A model generated the notes under the pieces. That model was not told the DNA's origin and did not search any database. It saw nothing but the letters and a program-made list of their open reading frames with translations. 64,000 nt of DNA from NCBI RefSeq assembly GCF_900172265.1, contig NZ_FWFK01000005.1:310001-374000 (forward strand), in the 5' to 3' direction. The stretch comes from Roseivivax jejudonensis (GTDB lineage Bacteria > Pseudomonadota > Alphaproteobacteria > Rhodobacterales > Rhodobacteraceae). Shown piece after piece: positions 52,025 through 60,132 of the stretch (within the stretch, counting starts at the first letter, position 1; each line of letters starts with the position of its first letter). The position numbers and the translations under genes were made by a program.

Positions 52025-53346
52025 CCGACGCGACCGCATCCCTCGCGGCCACGGATCCGCGCGCGCGCGCCGAGGCCGGCATCCGGCGGCAGCGCCGCAT
52101 CGCGCTGGCGATCCCGGCGGCGATCCTGCTCTATCTCATCTATATCTTCTTTGCCTTCGACCTGCCGGGCCTCGCCAGTCGGCTCCGGGTCGACAACATG
52201 GTCACGCTCGTTTCCGACACCTGGAGCTACAAGACCCACGTCACGCGCGACAATCGCTCGGGCGACGTCGAGGTCGCGATCGAGGGCGAACGGCAGGGCA
52301 CCTATGCCGAGGGCGCGGCCCCGGACTGGGTCACGCGCGACGGCGACGTGACCGAGATCCGCCTCGCGCCCGATCACCTGGCGGTCTTCGACGGCGGGCA
52401 GGTGCGTTACGACGTGCCCGGATACGGGCTCGTGACGGCCGAGCATGATGGCCGCGACATCGCGCTGGACACGCCCGACGGCACGGTGCCGGACTTCATC
52501 TCGGCCTCCGGTGCCCGCGTCGACATCACGACCCATGCCGGCCGGGTGTCGCTCACCCGCAACCGCAACGAAGTGTTCCGCTATTTCGCGGGGTGGGAGC
52601 TGTTCTTCTTCACGCTGAGCTCGCCGTATCATGGCCACGCGGCGGGCGAGATCCTGTTCGGGGACCGGATCGACCCCGATCGGTCCAACATCGTCGGCGC
52701 GTGGCAGGATTTCTGGGGCAACCCGATGTGGCGGCACGCCGATGTGGCCTGGGCGCTGGGCGAGACGATCCTGATGGCGTTCCTTGGCACGATGGGCGCG
52801 GCGCTCGTGGCGTTGCCGCTCGGCTTTGCGGCCGCCCGCAATTTTGCCCCTGTCCTCGCGATCCGGTTCGCGGTCCGGCGCGTGTTCGACTTCGCGCGCG
52901 GCGTCGATGCGCTGATCTGGACCATCCTGCTGTCGCGCGCCTTTGGGCCGGGGCCGCTGACGGGAACGCTGGCGATCCTGTTGACCGATACCGGCACCTT
53001 CGGCAAGCTCTTCTCCGAAACGCTCGAGAACGTCGATACCCGCCAGATCGAGGGCGTGCGTTCGACGGGAGCGAAGCCGCTTCAGCGCTACCGCTTCGGC
53101 GTCATCCCGCAGATCACGCCGGTCCTGCTCAGCCAGGTCCTGTATCTGCTGGAATCGAACACGCGGTCCGCGACGATCATCGGGGCGATCACCGGCGGCG
53201 GCATCGGCCTTTTGCTGACGCAGGCGATCATCACGCAGAAGGACTGGGAAGAGGTCAGCTACTACATCGTGCTTATCGTCGTCATGGTGATCCTGATGGA
53301 CACAGTGTCGGGCTGGCTTCGCAACAAGCTGATCCGCGGCGACTGA
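52021..53346 (+). CDS. phnE: Phosphonate ABC transporter permease PhnE2, with extra N-terminal domain
   Basis: A 441-residue permease: one N-terminal helix (about 28-46), then ~150 residues of beta-rich, probably periplasmic sequence not present in PhnE1, then the permease core with FDFARGVDALIWTILL, the EAA loop and ITGGGIGLLL. Starts at a GTG overlapping the phnE1 stop. The pairing of a short and a long PhnE is common in alphaproteobacteria. Confidence 0.92.
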   Translation: MTDATASLAATDPRARAEAGIRRQRRIALAIPAAILLYLIYIFFAFDLPGLASRLRVDNMVTLVSDTWSYKTHVTRDNRSGDVEVAIEGERQGTYAEGAAPDWVTRDGDVTEIRLAPDHLAVFDGGQVRYDVPGYGLVTAEHDGRDIALDTPDGTVPDFISASGARVDITTHAGRVSLTRNRNEVFRYFAGWELFFFTLSSPYHGHAAGEILFGDRIDPDRSNIVGAWQDFWGNPMWRHADVAWALGETILMAFLGTMGAALVALPLGFAAARNFAPVLAIRFAVRRVFDFARGVDALIWTILLSRAFGPGPLTGTLAILLTDTGTFGKLFSETLENVDTRQIEGVRSTGAKPLQRYRFGVIPQITPVLLSQVLYLLESNTRSATIIGAITGGGIGLLLTQAIITQKDWEEVSYYIVLIVVMVILMDTVSGWLRNKLIRGD

Positions 53347-53972
53347 TGCCACGGCTGAGCGCGGACACCCCGTTTCTGCACCCCGACTGCGAAATCACCG
53401 ACACACGGTTCGGCCGGTATTGCGAGGTGGGGCGCGGCAGCCGGATCGCCCACGCCGAGATCGGCGATTACAGCTATTGCGACCGCTATGCCGATATCGC
53501 CAACGCCGAGATCGGCAAGTTCGCCAACATCGCGAGCTTTGCCCGGATCGGACCGACGGATCACCCGATGGCGAACGCGTCACTGCATCATTTCCTCTAC
53601 CGGTCGCACGACTACTGGGACGACGCCGACCTCGATGAGGCGTTCTTTCGCCATCGACGATCGCGCATCGCGCGGATCGGTCATGACACGTGGATCGGCC
53701 ACAACGCTGTGATCCGGCCAGAGATCACGGTGGGCGACGGCGCCGTGGTCGCCGCGGGCGCGGTGGTCACGAAGGACGTGGCCCCCTACGAGATCGTCGG
53801 CGGCGTGCCCGCACGGCCGTTGCGCCGGCGGTATCCGGCCAAGGTGGCCGAGCGGATGCAGGCGCTCGCCTGGTGGGATTGGGACCACGACACGCTGCGC
53901 GCGCGGCTGCCGGAGTTCCGCCGACTGAGCGCCGAGGCGTTTCTCGAGGCCTACGCTGTTTCGGGTGCGTAG
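53346..53972 (+). CDS. Phosphonate-associated hexapeptide-repeat acetyltransferase
   Basis: A 208-residue left-handed beta-helix protein with hexapeptide repeats (IGDYSYCDRYADIANAEIG, TWIGHNAVIRPEITVGDGAVVAAGAVVTKDV) and the C-terminal VGGVPARPLRRRYP loop. Members of this subfamily occur in phn operons and may acetylate aminoalkylphosphonates, a job done by PhnO elsewhere. ATG overlaps the phnE2 stop; its 3' end overlaps convergent phnF by 22 bp. Confidence 0.85.
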   Translation: MPRLSADTPFLHPDCEITDTRFGRYCEVGRGSRIAHAEIGDYSYCDRYADIANAEIGKFANIASFARIGPTDHPMANASLHHFLYRSHDYWDDADLDEAFFRHRRSRIARIGHDTWIGHNAVIRPEITVGDGAVVAAGAVVTKDVAPYEIVGGVPARPLRRRYPAKVAERMQALAWWDWDHDTLRARLPEFRRLSAEAFLEAYAVSGA

Positions 53973-54667
53973 GTGAGCGCCACGCGGTCTCCGGCGAACC
54001 ATGTCGAGCCGCGTTCGACCGGCACGCCGTCGGGCGTTTCGTTGCGGCTCGTGGTTCGCAGCAGCGGGTCGCCTTCGCGCAGGCTCAGGTGATGCGCCTG
54101 GGTCGCGGTCGCGCGTTCGGCGGTGATCCGGGTATCGGCCCGGACGTAGTCGGCCACGCCCGCGCGCGACAGCGCCTCGGTGACCGAAACCGTCTGTGCC
54201 AGCGCGGCCTCCATCTCGGGCAGGCGCGCGCTCGGAAACACGCTTTCGAAATGCGCAATCGCGATTCCGTCGGACAGCGACAGACCCTCGTAGACGATGA
54301 CCTCTGCGGCGCCGTCCAAGCGAAGCGCTTCGATCTCGACCGTGCGTGCGAGGCGTCGTTCGATCCGCAGCACACGCTTTTCCGGCGCGTGACCCGCGGC
54401 GCGGAGGTTCTGGTGAAACCGGACGCGACGGCCGAGCGGGTAGTCCGTGGGCGCGATATCGACGAACACACCGGCGCCGCGTCTCGCCCGCACGAGCCCT
54501 CGTTCGGACAGATCCGCGAGCGCGCGCCGCACCGTGTGCCTGTTCACGTCGAACCGCGCGGCAAGCTCTGCTTCCGTCGGCAGCTTGGCGCCCGGCGCGT
54601 AGAGCCGCTCGGCGATCTCGGTCTCGAGCGTCCGGGCAATCGCGCTCCAGACCGGCGTGCGTGGCAT
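53951..54667 (-). CDS. phnF: GntR-family phosphonate regulator PhnF
   Basis: A 238-residue regulator: N-terminal winged helix (PTEAELAARFDVNRHTVRRALADLSERGLVRARRGAGVFV) and C-terminal UTRA ligand domain (HFESVFPSARLPEM). It is placed between the transport and lyase halves of the phn locus and is divergent from phnG, whose promoter holds a likely operator at 54750-54765. The ATG at 54667 has GGGGAG upstream. Confidence 0.9.
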   Translation of the reverse strand: MPRTPVWSAIARTLETEIAERLYAPGAKLPTEAELAARFDVNRHTVRRALADLSERGLVRARRGAGVFVDIAPTDYPLGRRVRFHQNLRAAGHAPEKRVLRIERRLARTVEIEALRLDGAAEVIVYEGLSLSDGIAIAHFESVFPSARLPEMEAALAQTVSVTEALSRAGVADYVRADTRITAERATATQAHHLSLREGDPLLRTTSRNETPDGVPVERGSTWFAGDRVALTYAPETA

Positions 54668-54749
54668 CGGTGCTCCCCCTGCTTGGTCCCGCGTCACGAA
54701 AACTTCACGCGTGGTGCGCTTGTCCGACAGGTCGCCGGGGCGTATTGAT

Positions 54750-54765
54750 TTGTATAGTTGTATAG
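54750..54765. promoter_or_regulatory. Direct repeat, candidate PhnF operator
   Basis: TTGTATAGTTGTATAG is two exact tandem copies of the 8-mer TTGTATAG in the phnF-phnG divergent gap, 18 bp before the phnG start. Its AT-rich TATAG steps stand out in a GC-rich region and overlap where a phnG -10 box would lie. No inverted repeat was found, so binding mode is unclear. Confidence 0.6.
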
Positions 54766-54783
54766 GAATCGCGTCAGGTCAAC

Positions 54784-55293
54784 ATGAGACCGCGATCGGG
54801 TGAGGGAATGCAGCAGGCGGATCGTACGGCACCGGAGACCGGCCCGGACATGGAGGGCGCGGCGCGGCGGCACTGGATGGGTCTCCTCGCCCGTGCCGCG
54901 CCAAAGACGCTGGCCGAACGTCTGGCAACGTTCGACCACGCGCTCCCCGCGTTCGCATGGCTGCGCCGTCCGGAGACCGGAAGCGTGATGGTGCGTGGTC
55001 GCGCCGGCGGTACCGGGGCGCCCTTCAACCTTGGCGAGATGACGGTAACGCGATGCGTGCTGCGCCTCGAGGACGGCACCGTCGGGCATGCCTACGTGCA
55101 GGGGCGCGATGAGCGTCATGCCGAGCGCGCGGCGCTGGTGGACGCAATGATGCAGACGTCGCAGGCGGAGTCGCTCCGCGCCGAGGTTCTGGATCCGCTG
55201 ACCGAAGCGGAGGCGCACGCGCGGGCCGAGCGCGCCGAAAAGGCCGCCGCGACGCGCGTCGAGTTCTTCACCGTGGCGCGGGGCGAGGATTGA
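54784..55293 (+). CDS. phnG: C-P lyase subunit PhnG
   Basis: A 169-residue subunit of the C-P lyase core complex (PhnGHIJ) that builds alkylphosphonate-ribose triphosphate. The HWMGLLARA block and the RCVLRLEDGTVGHAYVQGRD segment fit PhnG. Start is uncertain between ATG 54784, with AGG five bases upstream, and 54808. It begins the lyase half and is translated together with phnH, whose start overlaps its stop. Confidence 0.92.
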   Translation: MRPRSGEGMQQADRTAPETGPDMEGAARRHWMGLLARAAPKTLAERLATFDHALPAFAWLRRPETGSVMVRGRAGGTGAPFNLGEMTVTRCVLRLEDGTVGHAYVQGRDERHAERAALVDAMMQTSQAESLRAEVLDPLTEAEAHARAERAEKAAATRVEFFTVARGED

Positions 55294-55862
55294 TGCAGGC
55301 AGAGGCCCTGATCGGTGGGTTCGACGACCCGGCGCGCGATGCCGCGCGCGCCTTTCGCGCCGCGCTCGATGCGCTGGCGCGGCCGGGTACGATCCGGCGG
55401 ATTGCCGGCGGGCGGGGGCCCGCGCCGCTGTCGCCCGCGGCGGCGACTCTTCTGCTCGTGCTCTGCGACGGCGACACGCCGCTCCACCTTGCGGGCGATC
55501 ATGACCGGCCGGAGCTGCGTGACTGGGTGGCTTTCCACCTCGGAGCGCCGCTGGTCGGACCGGCCGAGGCCAGCTTCGCGATCGGCGAATGGACGGCGCT
55601 CGGGCCGCTCGGCGCCTATGCCATCGGCACGCCCGAGGATCCCGACCGCTCCGCCACCCTGATCGTCGAATGCGACCGCCTCGTCGCGGAGGGCGCGCGC
55701 CTGACCGGCCCCGGCATCGCCACCGAAAACCGGCTGTCACTGCCGGAGCCGGAGGCGCTGGCCACGAACGCCGACCGGTTCCCGCTCGGGGTAGACCTGT
55801 TCCTGACCTGCGGCGACCGGGTGGCGGGCCTGCCGCGCTCGACTCGTGTGGAGGCTGGCTGA
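55293..55862 (+). CDS. phnH: C-P lyase subunit PhnH
   Basis: A 189-residue subunit of the PhnGHIJ core; the dimeric PLP-transferase-like fold is recognisable from FDDPARDAARAFRAALDALARPG, then DGDTPLHLAGDH and LPLGVDLFLTCGDRVAGLPRSTR-like pieces. It overlaps the phnG stop at the start and phnI at its end, so the core subunits are made in fixed order. Confidence 0.93.
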   Translation: MQAEALIGGFDDPARDAARAFRAALDALARPGTIRRIAGGRGPAPLSPAAATLLLVLCDGDTPLHLAGDHDRPELRDWVAFHLGAPLVGPAEASFAIGEWTALGPLGAYAIGTPEDPDRSATLIVECDRLVAEGARLTGPGIATENRLSLPEPEALATNADRFPLGVDLFLTCGDRVAGLPRSTRVEAG

Positions 55863-56971
55863 TGTACGTCGCGGTCAAGGGAGGCGAGCGCGCCATCGAC
55901 AACGCGCATGACTGGCTGGCCGAGGAGCGGCGCGGCGATCCGGACGTGCCGGAACTGAGCGTCGCCCAGATTCGTGAGCAGATGACGCTCGCGGTCAACC
56001 GCGTGATGGCCGAGGGCTCGCTCTACGACCCCGACCTCGCGGCGCTCGCGATCAAGCAGGCGCGGGGCGACCTGATCGAGGCGATCTTCCTCGTCCGGGC
56101 GTTCCGTACGACCCTGCCGCGCTTCGGCGCGTCGACACCGGTGGACACTGGCACCATGCGCTGTGACCGGCGCATCAGCGCGACGTTCAAGGACGCGCCG
56201 GGTGGCCAGGTGCTCGGCCCGACCTTTGACTACACCCACCGCCTCGTCGATTTCATGCTGGAGGCAGGGGGCGAGAAGCCAAAGGCGGCGGCGCGGGCGG
56301 CGCGCGACACGGCCCCCAAGCCGCGCATCACCGAGTATCTCGGCCGCGACGGGCTGATCGAGGACGAGGTGCCGTCGGAGGCCGAGCCGCCCGACATGAC
56401 CCGAACGCCGATGGCCCACCCGGCCGAGCGCCCTTTGCGCCTGCAGGCGCTGGCGCGCGGGGACGAGGGCTTTCTGCTCGGCATGGCGTACTCCACGCAG
56501 CGCGGCTACGGACGGACGCACCCCTTTGTCGGCGAGTTGCGGATTGGTCCGGTCGCGGTTGAGATGGACGTGCCCGAACTGGGCTTTGCCGTCGAGATCG
56601 GCGAGGTGGTCCTGACGGAATGCGAGACGGTGAACCAATTCGCCGGGTCGCGCACGGAGCCGCCGCAATTCACCCGCGGCTACGGGCTCGTGTTCGGCCA
56701 GAGCGAGCGGAAGGCCATTTCCATGTCGCTGGTCGACCGGTCCCTGCGGTGGGAGGAGCTGGGCGAGGAACCGGCCGGCGCGCCCGCGCAGGACGCCGAG
56801 TTCGTGCTGAGCCACGCCGACAATATCCAGGCCACTGGGTTCCTCGAGCACATCAAGCTTCCGCACTACGTCGATTTCCAGTCGGAGCTCGAGCTGGTGC
56901 GGCGTTTGCGGCGCGAGGCCGGTGCGGACGCGAATCCATCCACAGGCCCGGACGCGGAGGTCGCGCCATGA
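55862..56971 (+). CDS. phnI: C-P lyase subunit PhnI
   Basis: A 369-residue subunit that links methylphosphonate to the C1 of the ribose of a purine nucleotide. Family blocks: MYVAVKGGERAIDNAHDWL, GFLLGMAYSTQRGYGRTHPF and GYGLVFGQSERKAISMSLVDR. ATG overlaps the phnH stop (TGATG). It is followed by a 342-bp gap, unusual inside the core operon, which contains a reverse-strand small gene. Confidence 0.95.
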   Translation: MYVAVKGGERAIDNAHDWLAEERRGDPDVPELSVAQIREQMTLAVNRVMAEGSLYDPDLAALAIKQARGDLIEAIFLVRAFRTTLPRFGASTPVDTGTMRCDRRISATFKDAPGGQVLGPTFDYTHRLVDFMLEAGGEKPKAAARAARDTAPKPRITEYLGRDGLIEDEVPSEAEPPDMTRTPMAHPAERPLRLQALARGDEGFLLGMAYSTQRGYGRTHPFVGELRIGPVAVEMDVPELGFAVEIGEVVLTECETVNQFAGSRTEPPQFTRGYGLVFGQSERKAISMSLVDRSLRWEELGEEPAGAPAQDAEFVLSHADNIQATGFLEHIKLPHYVDFQSELELVRRLRREAGADANPSTGPDAEVAP

Positions 56972-57015
56972 TCGCGTGCCGCTCCTCCGCCGGGCCCGGC
57001 GTCCTCGCCGTCGGT

Positions 57016-57183
57016 TCAGTCCCCGCCGTCGCCGCTATCGTCCGCGTCGCTTTCGCAGGCCCAGTCCTCGATGCGTTCGAAGATGCCGTTGAGCGCGCTG
57101 CCTTCGAACCACAGGCCGACGCAGAGCCGGCCGCCGAGGAGGGCGGCGAACCCGAGCAAGATCATCGTGAGCGTCCAGTCCAT
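57016..57183 (-). CDS. Small membrane protein encoded antisense between phnI and phnJ
   Basis: A 55-residue open frame with one hydrophobic helix (LTMILLGFAALLGGRLCVGLWF) and an acidic C-terminus ending DDSGDGGD. Its ATG (57183) has GGGAGG four bases upstream on the reverse strand. 51 of 55 sense codons end in G or C, a coding-like bias in this GC-rich genome, while the forward frame over the same bases is poorer in this respect. No family recognised. If real, it may damp or tune the phn operon by transcription opposite it, or be a small membrane partner. Confidence 0.55.
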   Translation of the reverse strand: MDWTLTMILLGFAALLGGRLCVGLWFEGSALNGIFERIEDWACESDADDSGDGGD

Positions 57184-57313
57184 GCCGCCTCCCGTTCCCT
57201 GTCGCAGGGACAGGCTGACGGGGGAATGCGGCGGGCGCGGGGCGGGCCTGTGCGCGCGCGCGGGCATCTCGCCGCGGCGCCGGCGACCCGACGCCCTGCG
57301 AAGGAGACGCGAC

Positions 57314-58198
57314 ATGGATGACCTGCGACCCGTCGCGACAGCCGGGCAGAGCTACACGTTCGGCTATCTCGACGACCAGACCAAGCGGATGATCCGCCGC
57401 GCGCTGCTGAAGGCGGTCGCGATCCCGGGCTATCAGGTGCCGTTCGCCAGCCGCGAGATGCCGATGCCCTACGGCTGGGGCACCGGAGGCGTGCAGGTCA
57501 CGGCAGCCTGTCTCACGCCCGAGGATTGCCTGAAGGTCATCGACCAGGGGGCCGACGACACCACCAACGCGGTGTCGATCCGGAAGTTCTTCGAGCGTGT
57601 CGCAGGTGTCGCGACGACCGAGAGGACCCCCGAAGCCAGCGTGATCCAAACGCGCCACCGGGTGCCCGAGACGCCGCTGCGCGAGGACCAGATCCTCGTC
57701 TACCAGGTGCCGATCCCGGAGCCGCTGCGGTTCCTCGAACCGCGCGAGACCGAAGCGCGGAAGATGCACGCGCTCGAGGAATACGGGCTCATGCACGTGA
57801 AGCTCTACGAGGACATTGCCCGGCACGGCCATATCGCAACCTCATACGCCTACCCGGTGAAGGTCGAGGGGCGCTACGTGATGGATCCCTCGCCGATCCC
57901 CAAGTTCGACAACCCGAAGCTGGAGAGCCCGGCGCTGCAACTCTTCGGCGCGGGGCGCGAACAGAGGATCTATGCATTGCCGCCGCACACGCGGGTGGTC
58001 AGCCTCGATTTCGAGGACCATCCGTTCGAGCCGTCGAAGGCGGACCATCCCTGCGCGCTGTGCGGGGCGGAGGACAGCTACCTCGACGAGGTGATCACCG
58101 ACGATTCCGGCACGCGGATGTATGTCTGCTCGGACACCGATTACTGCGCCACCCGCCGCGACCAGATCGCGACCACCGCCACCGGAGACCGTGCTTGA
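57314..58198 (+). CDS. phnJ: C-P lyase catalytic subunit PhnJ (radical SAM)
   Basis: A 294-residue radical-SAM enzyme that cleaves the C-P bond. The C-terminal Cys cluster CALCGAED...YVCSDTDYCATR holds the CX2C-X21-C-X5-C pattern of PhnJ, ligands for its Fe-S cluster and reactive thiyl Cys. The start block FGYLDDQTKRMIRRALLKAVAIPGYQVPF is characteristic. ATG at 57314 follows AAGGAG and leaves 342 bp from phnI. Its stop overlaps the TTG start of the VOC gene. Confidence 0.96.
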   Translation: MDDLRPVATAGQSYTFGYLDDQTKRMIRRALLKAVAIPGYQVPFASREMPMPYGWGTGGVQVTAACLTPEDCLKVIDQGADDTTNAVSIRKFFERVAGVATTERTPEASVIQTRHRVPETPLREDQILVYQVPIPEPLRFLEPRETEARKMHALEEYGLMHVKLYEDIARHGHIATSYAYPVKVEGRYVMDPSPIPKFDNPKLESPALQLFGAGREQRIYALPPHTRVVSLDFEDHPFEPSKADHPCALCGAEDSYLDEVITDDSGTRMYVCSDTDYCATRRDQIATTATGDRA

Positions 58199-58593
58199 GC
58201 CACCAACCTGCCATCGTTCCCTACTTCTCGTATGTCGACGCACGCGCGGCGATCGGCTTTCTGACCGCGGCATTCGGTTTTCGCCTGGTGCAAGCCTTTG
58301 ACGGGCCCGACGGGCGCGTCCTGCACGCCGAACTCGCGCACGGCACCGGCGTGATCATGCTGGGCAGTGCCGACACGGCGCCGGCCACCGGAAGCCCCGG
58401 CACCTACCTCGTGGTCGACGACGTCGATATGCACCACGCGACCGCCGCGGCGCGCGGCGCGGACATCGTCTATCCGCCCGAGGACACCGAATTCGGTACG
58501 CGGCGGTATCGGGCGCGCGATCCCGAGGGACACGAATGGTCCTTCGGCACCTACGCGCCCGCGCCCGATGCGCCGGACCGGGGCACGCCGTGA
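58195..58593 (+). CDS. VOC-family (PhnB/glyoxalase-like) protein within the phn operon
   Basis: A 132-residue vicinal-oxygen-chelate domain with VPYFSYVDARAAIGFLTAAFGF at its start and DPEGHEWSFG at its end. TTG start overlapping the phnJ stop, and its own stop overlaps the phnK start, so it is a full member of the operon. PhnB-like proteins often bear misleading names; the reaction is unknown. Metal-ligand residues (E at HAEL, E at GHEW) are retained, so enzymatic activity is likely. Confidence 0.85.
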   Translation: MSHQPAIVPYFSYVDARAAIGFLTAAFGFRLVQAFDGPDGRVLHAELAHGTGVIMLGSADTAPATGSPGTYLVVDDVDMHHATAAARGADIVYPPEDTEFGTRRYRARDPEGHEWSFGTYAPAPDAPDRGTP

Positions 58594-59360
58594 CGCCGCT
58601 TCTCGACGTGCGCGGGATCGGCAAGCGCTACGGGTCCCGGCTCGGCTGCACCGGGGTGAGCTTCGACCTCTGGCCCGGCGAGGTCATGGGGATCGTCGGT
58701 GAGAGCGGGTCGGGCAAATCGACGCTGCTCGGGTGCCTGTCGGGACACCTGGCGCCCGACGAGGGACAGGTGATTTTCGACACGCGGGACCGCGGCCCGG
58801 TCGATACGCTCGGCCTGTCCGAGCCCGAGCGCCGCATGCTCGGGCGCACGGACTGGGCGTTCGTGCACCAGAACCCGCGCGACGGGCTGCGGATGGGCAT
58901 CAGCGCCGGCGGCAACGTGGGCGAGCGGCTGATGGCTGTCGGCCAGCGGCACTACGGCGCGATCCGCGCCGAGGCGACCGACTGGCTCGGCCGGGTCGAG
59001 ATCGCAGGCGACCGCATCGACGACCGGCCGCGCGACTTTTCCGGCGGTATGCAGCAACGGCTGCAGATCGCGCGCAATCTCGTGACCGGGCCGCGGCTCG
59101 TCTTCATGGACGAGCCCACCGGCGGGCTCGACGTGAGCGTGCAGGCGCGCCTTCTCGATCTCGTGCGCGGGCTCGTGCGCGAGATGGGATTGTCGGCGGT
59201 GGTGGTGACCCACGATCTGGCCGTCGTGCGGCTTCTCGCCGATCGGCTGATGGTGATGAAGGACGGGCGCGTGGTCGAGGCGGGACTGACCGACCAGGTG
59301 CTCGACGATCCGCAGGACGCGTATACCCAGCTTCTGGTGTCGAGCGTGCTGCAGGTGTGA
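58590..59360 (+). CDS. phnK: C-P lyase ATPase PhnK
   Basis: A 256-residue ABC-type ATPase with Walker A GESGSGKS, Q-loop FVHQNPRDGLRM, signature FSGGMQQR, Walker B VFMDEPTGGLD and switch His in VTHD. PhnK binds the PhnGHIJ core and is not a transporter part. GTG start overlaps the VOC stop. A diverged copy of the intergenic hairpin repeat lies between this gene and phnL. Confidence 0.93.
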   Translation: MTPLLDVRGIGKRYGSRLGCTGVSFDLWPGEVMGIVGESGSGKSTLLGCLSGHLAPDEGQVIFDTRDRGPVDTLGLSEPERRMLGRTDWAFVHQNPRDGLRMGISAGGNVGERLMAVGQRHYGAIRAEATDWLGRVEIAGDRIDDRPRDFSGGMQQRLQIARNLVTGPRLVFMDEPTGGLDVSVQARLLDLVRGLVREMGLSAVVVTHDLAVVRLLADRLMVMKDGRVVEAGLTDQVLDDPQDAYTQLLVSSVLQV

Positions 59361-59368
59361 GACCGGCG

Positions 59369-59415
59369 TGGGGGCTCTGCCCCCACACCCCCGGGGTTTC
59401 GAGGCAAGATGAAGG
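59369..59415 (+). repeat. Dispersed intergenic repeat, diverged copy 5
   Basis: GTGGGGGC/GCCCCCAC hairpin, CCCCCGGGGTTTC step and GCAAGATGAAG tail: the common Rhodobacterales form. It lies between phnK and phnL inside the lyase operon, so it does not act as a full terminator here. Confidence 0.75.
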
Positions 59416-59448
59416 ATCGGCCGCGGGGCCGGACGGAGAGGCGGAGCG

Positions 59449-60132
59449 ATGATAGAGTTGCGGGACGTGTCGAAGAGCTTCACGCTCCACAACCAGGGGG
59501 GGGCGGTGATCCCGGTGATGCGCGGCGCGGCGCTGCGGGTCGCGCCGGGCGAATGCGTGGCGCTGACCGGGGCGTCGGGGGCGGGCAAGTCGACCCTGAT
59601 GCGCCTGATCTACGGCAATTACTGCGCGGCGTCGGGCAGCATACGGGTGGGCGCCACCGACGTGGCGCGGGCCGCGCCGCGCGAGATCATCCGGCTCCGG
59701 CGCGAGACGCTGGGCTATGTCAGCCAGTTCCTGCGGGTGGTGCCACGGGTCGCGACGCGCGACGTGGTGGCCGAGCCCTGTCGCGCCGTCGGGGTGCCGC
59801 GGGCCACGGCCGTGGCGCGCGCCGAGGCGCTGCTGCAGCGCCTGAACGTGCCGCGGCCCTTGTGGGAGCTGTCGCCGACCACCTTTTCCGGCGGGGAGCA
59901 GCAGCGGGTCAACATCGCGCGCGGCTTCGCGCAGGACCTGCCGGCGCTTCTTCTCGACGAGCCGACCGCGAGCCTCGACGTGGCGAACCGGGCCGTCGTG
60001 CTGGAGCTGATCGCCGAGGCGAAGGCGCGTGGCGCGGCGATCGTGGGGATTTTCCACGACGCCGCCGCGCGCGACGCGGTGGCCGATCGCGAGGTCGACG
60101 TGAGCGCGTTCGCGCCCGGGCGCGCGGTGTGA
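59449..60132 (+). CDS. phnL: C-P lyase ATPase PhnL
   Basis: A 227-residue ABC-type ATPase paired with PhnK on the C-P lyase core. Walker A GASGAGKS, signature FSGGEQQR, Walker B LLLDEPTASLD and switch His in FHD (IFHDAAARD). The SKSFTLHNQGG start is family-typical. Its stop overlaps the GTG of phnN. Separated from phnK by the hairpin repeat, so expression may be lower. Confidence 0.93.
   Translation: MIELRDVSKSFTLHNQGGAVIPVMRGAALRVAPGECVALTGASGAGKSTLMRLIYGNYCAASGSIRVGATDVARAAPREIIRLRRETLGYVSQFLRVVPRVATRDVVAEPCRAVGVPRATAVARAEALLQRLNVPRPLWELSPTTFSGGEQQRVNIARGFAQDLPALLLDEPTASLDVANRAVVLELIAEAKARGAAIVGIFHDAAARDAVADREVDVSAFAPGRAV

Noticed and set aside
56968-57321. Forward-strand frame filling the phnI-phnJ gap and overlapping both genes' ends
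   Set aside because: Its product is Arg/Ala-rich with weaker coding-like third positions and no domain; the reverse frame over the same bases has a helix, a strong ribosome site and better codon bias.
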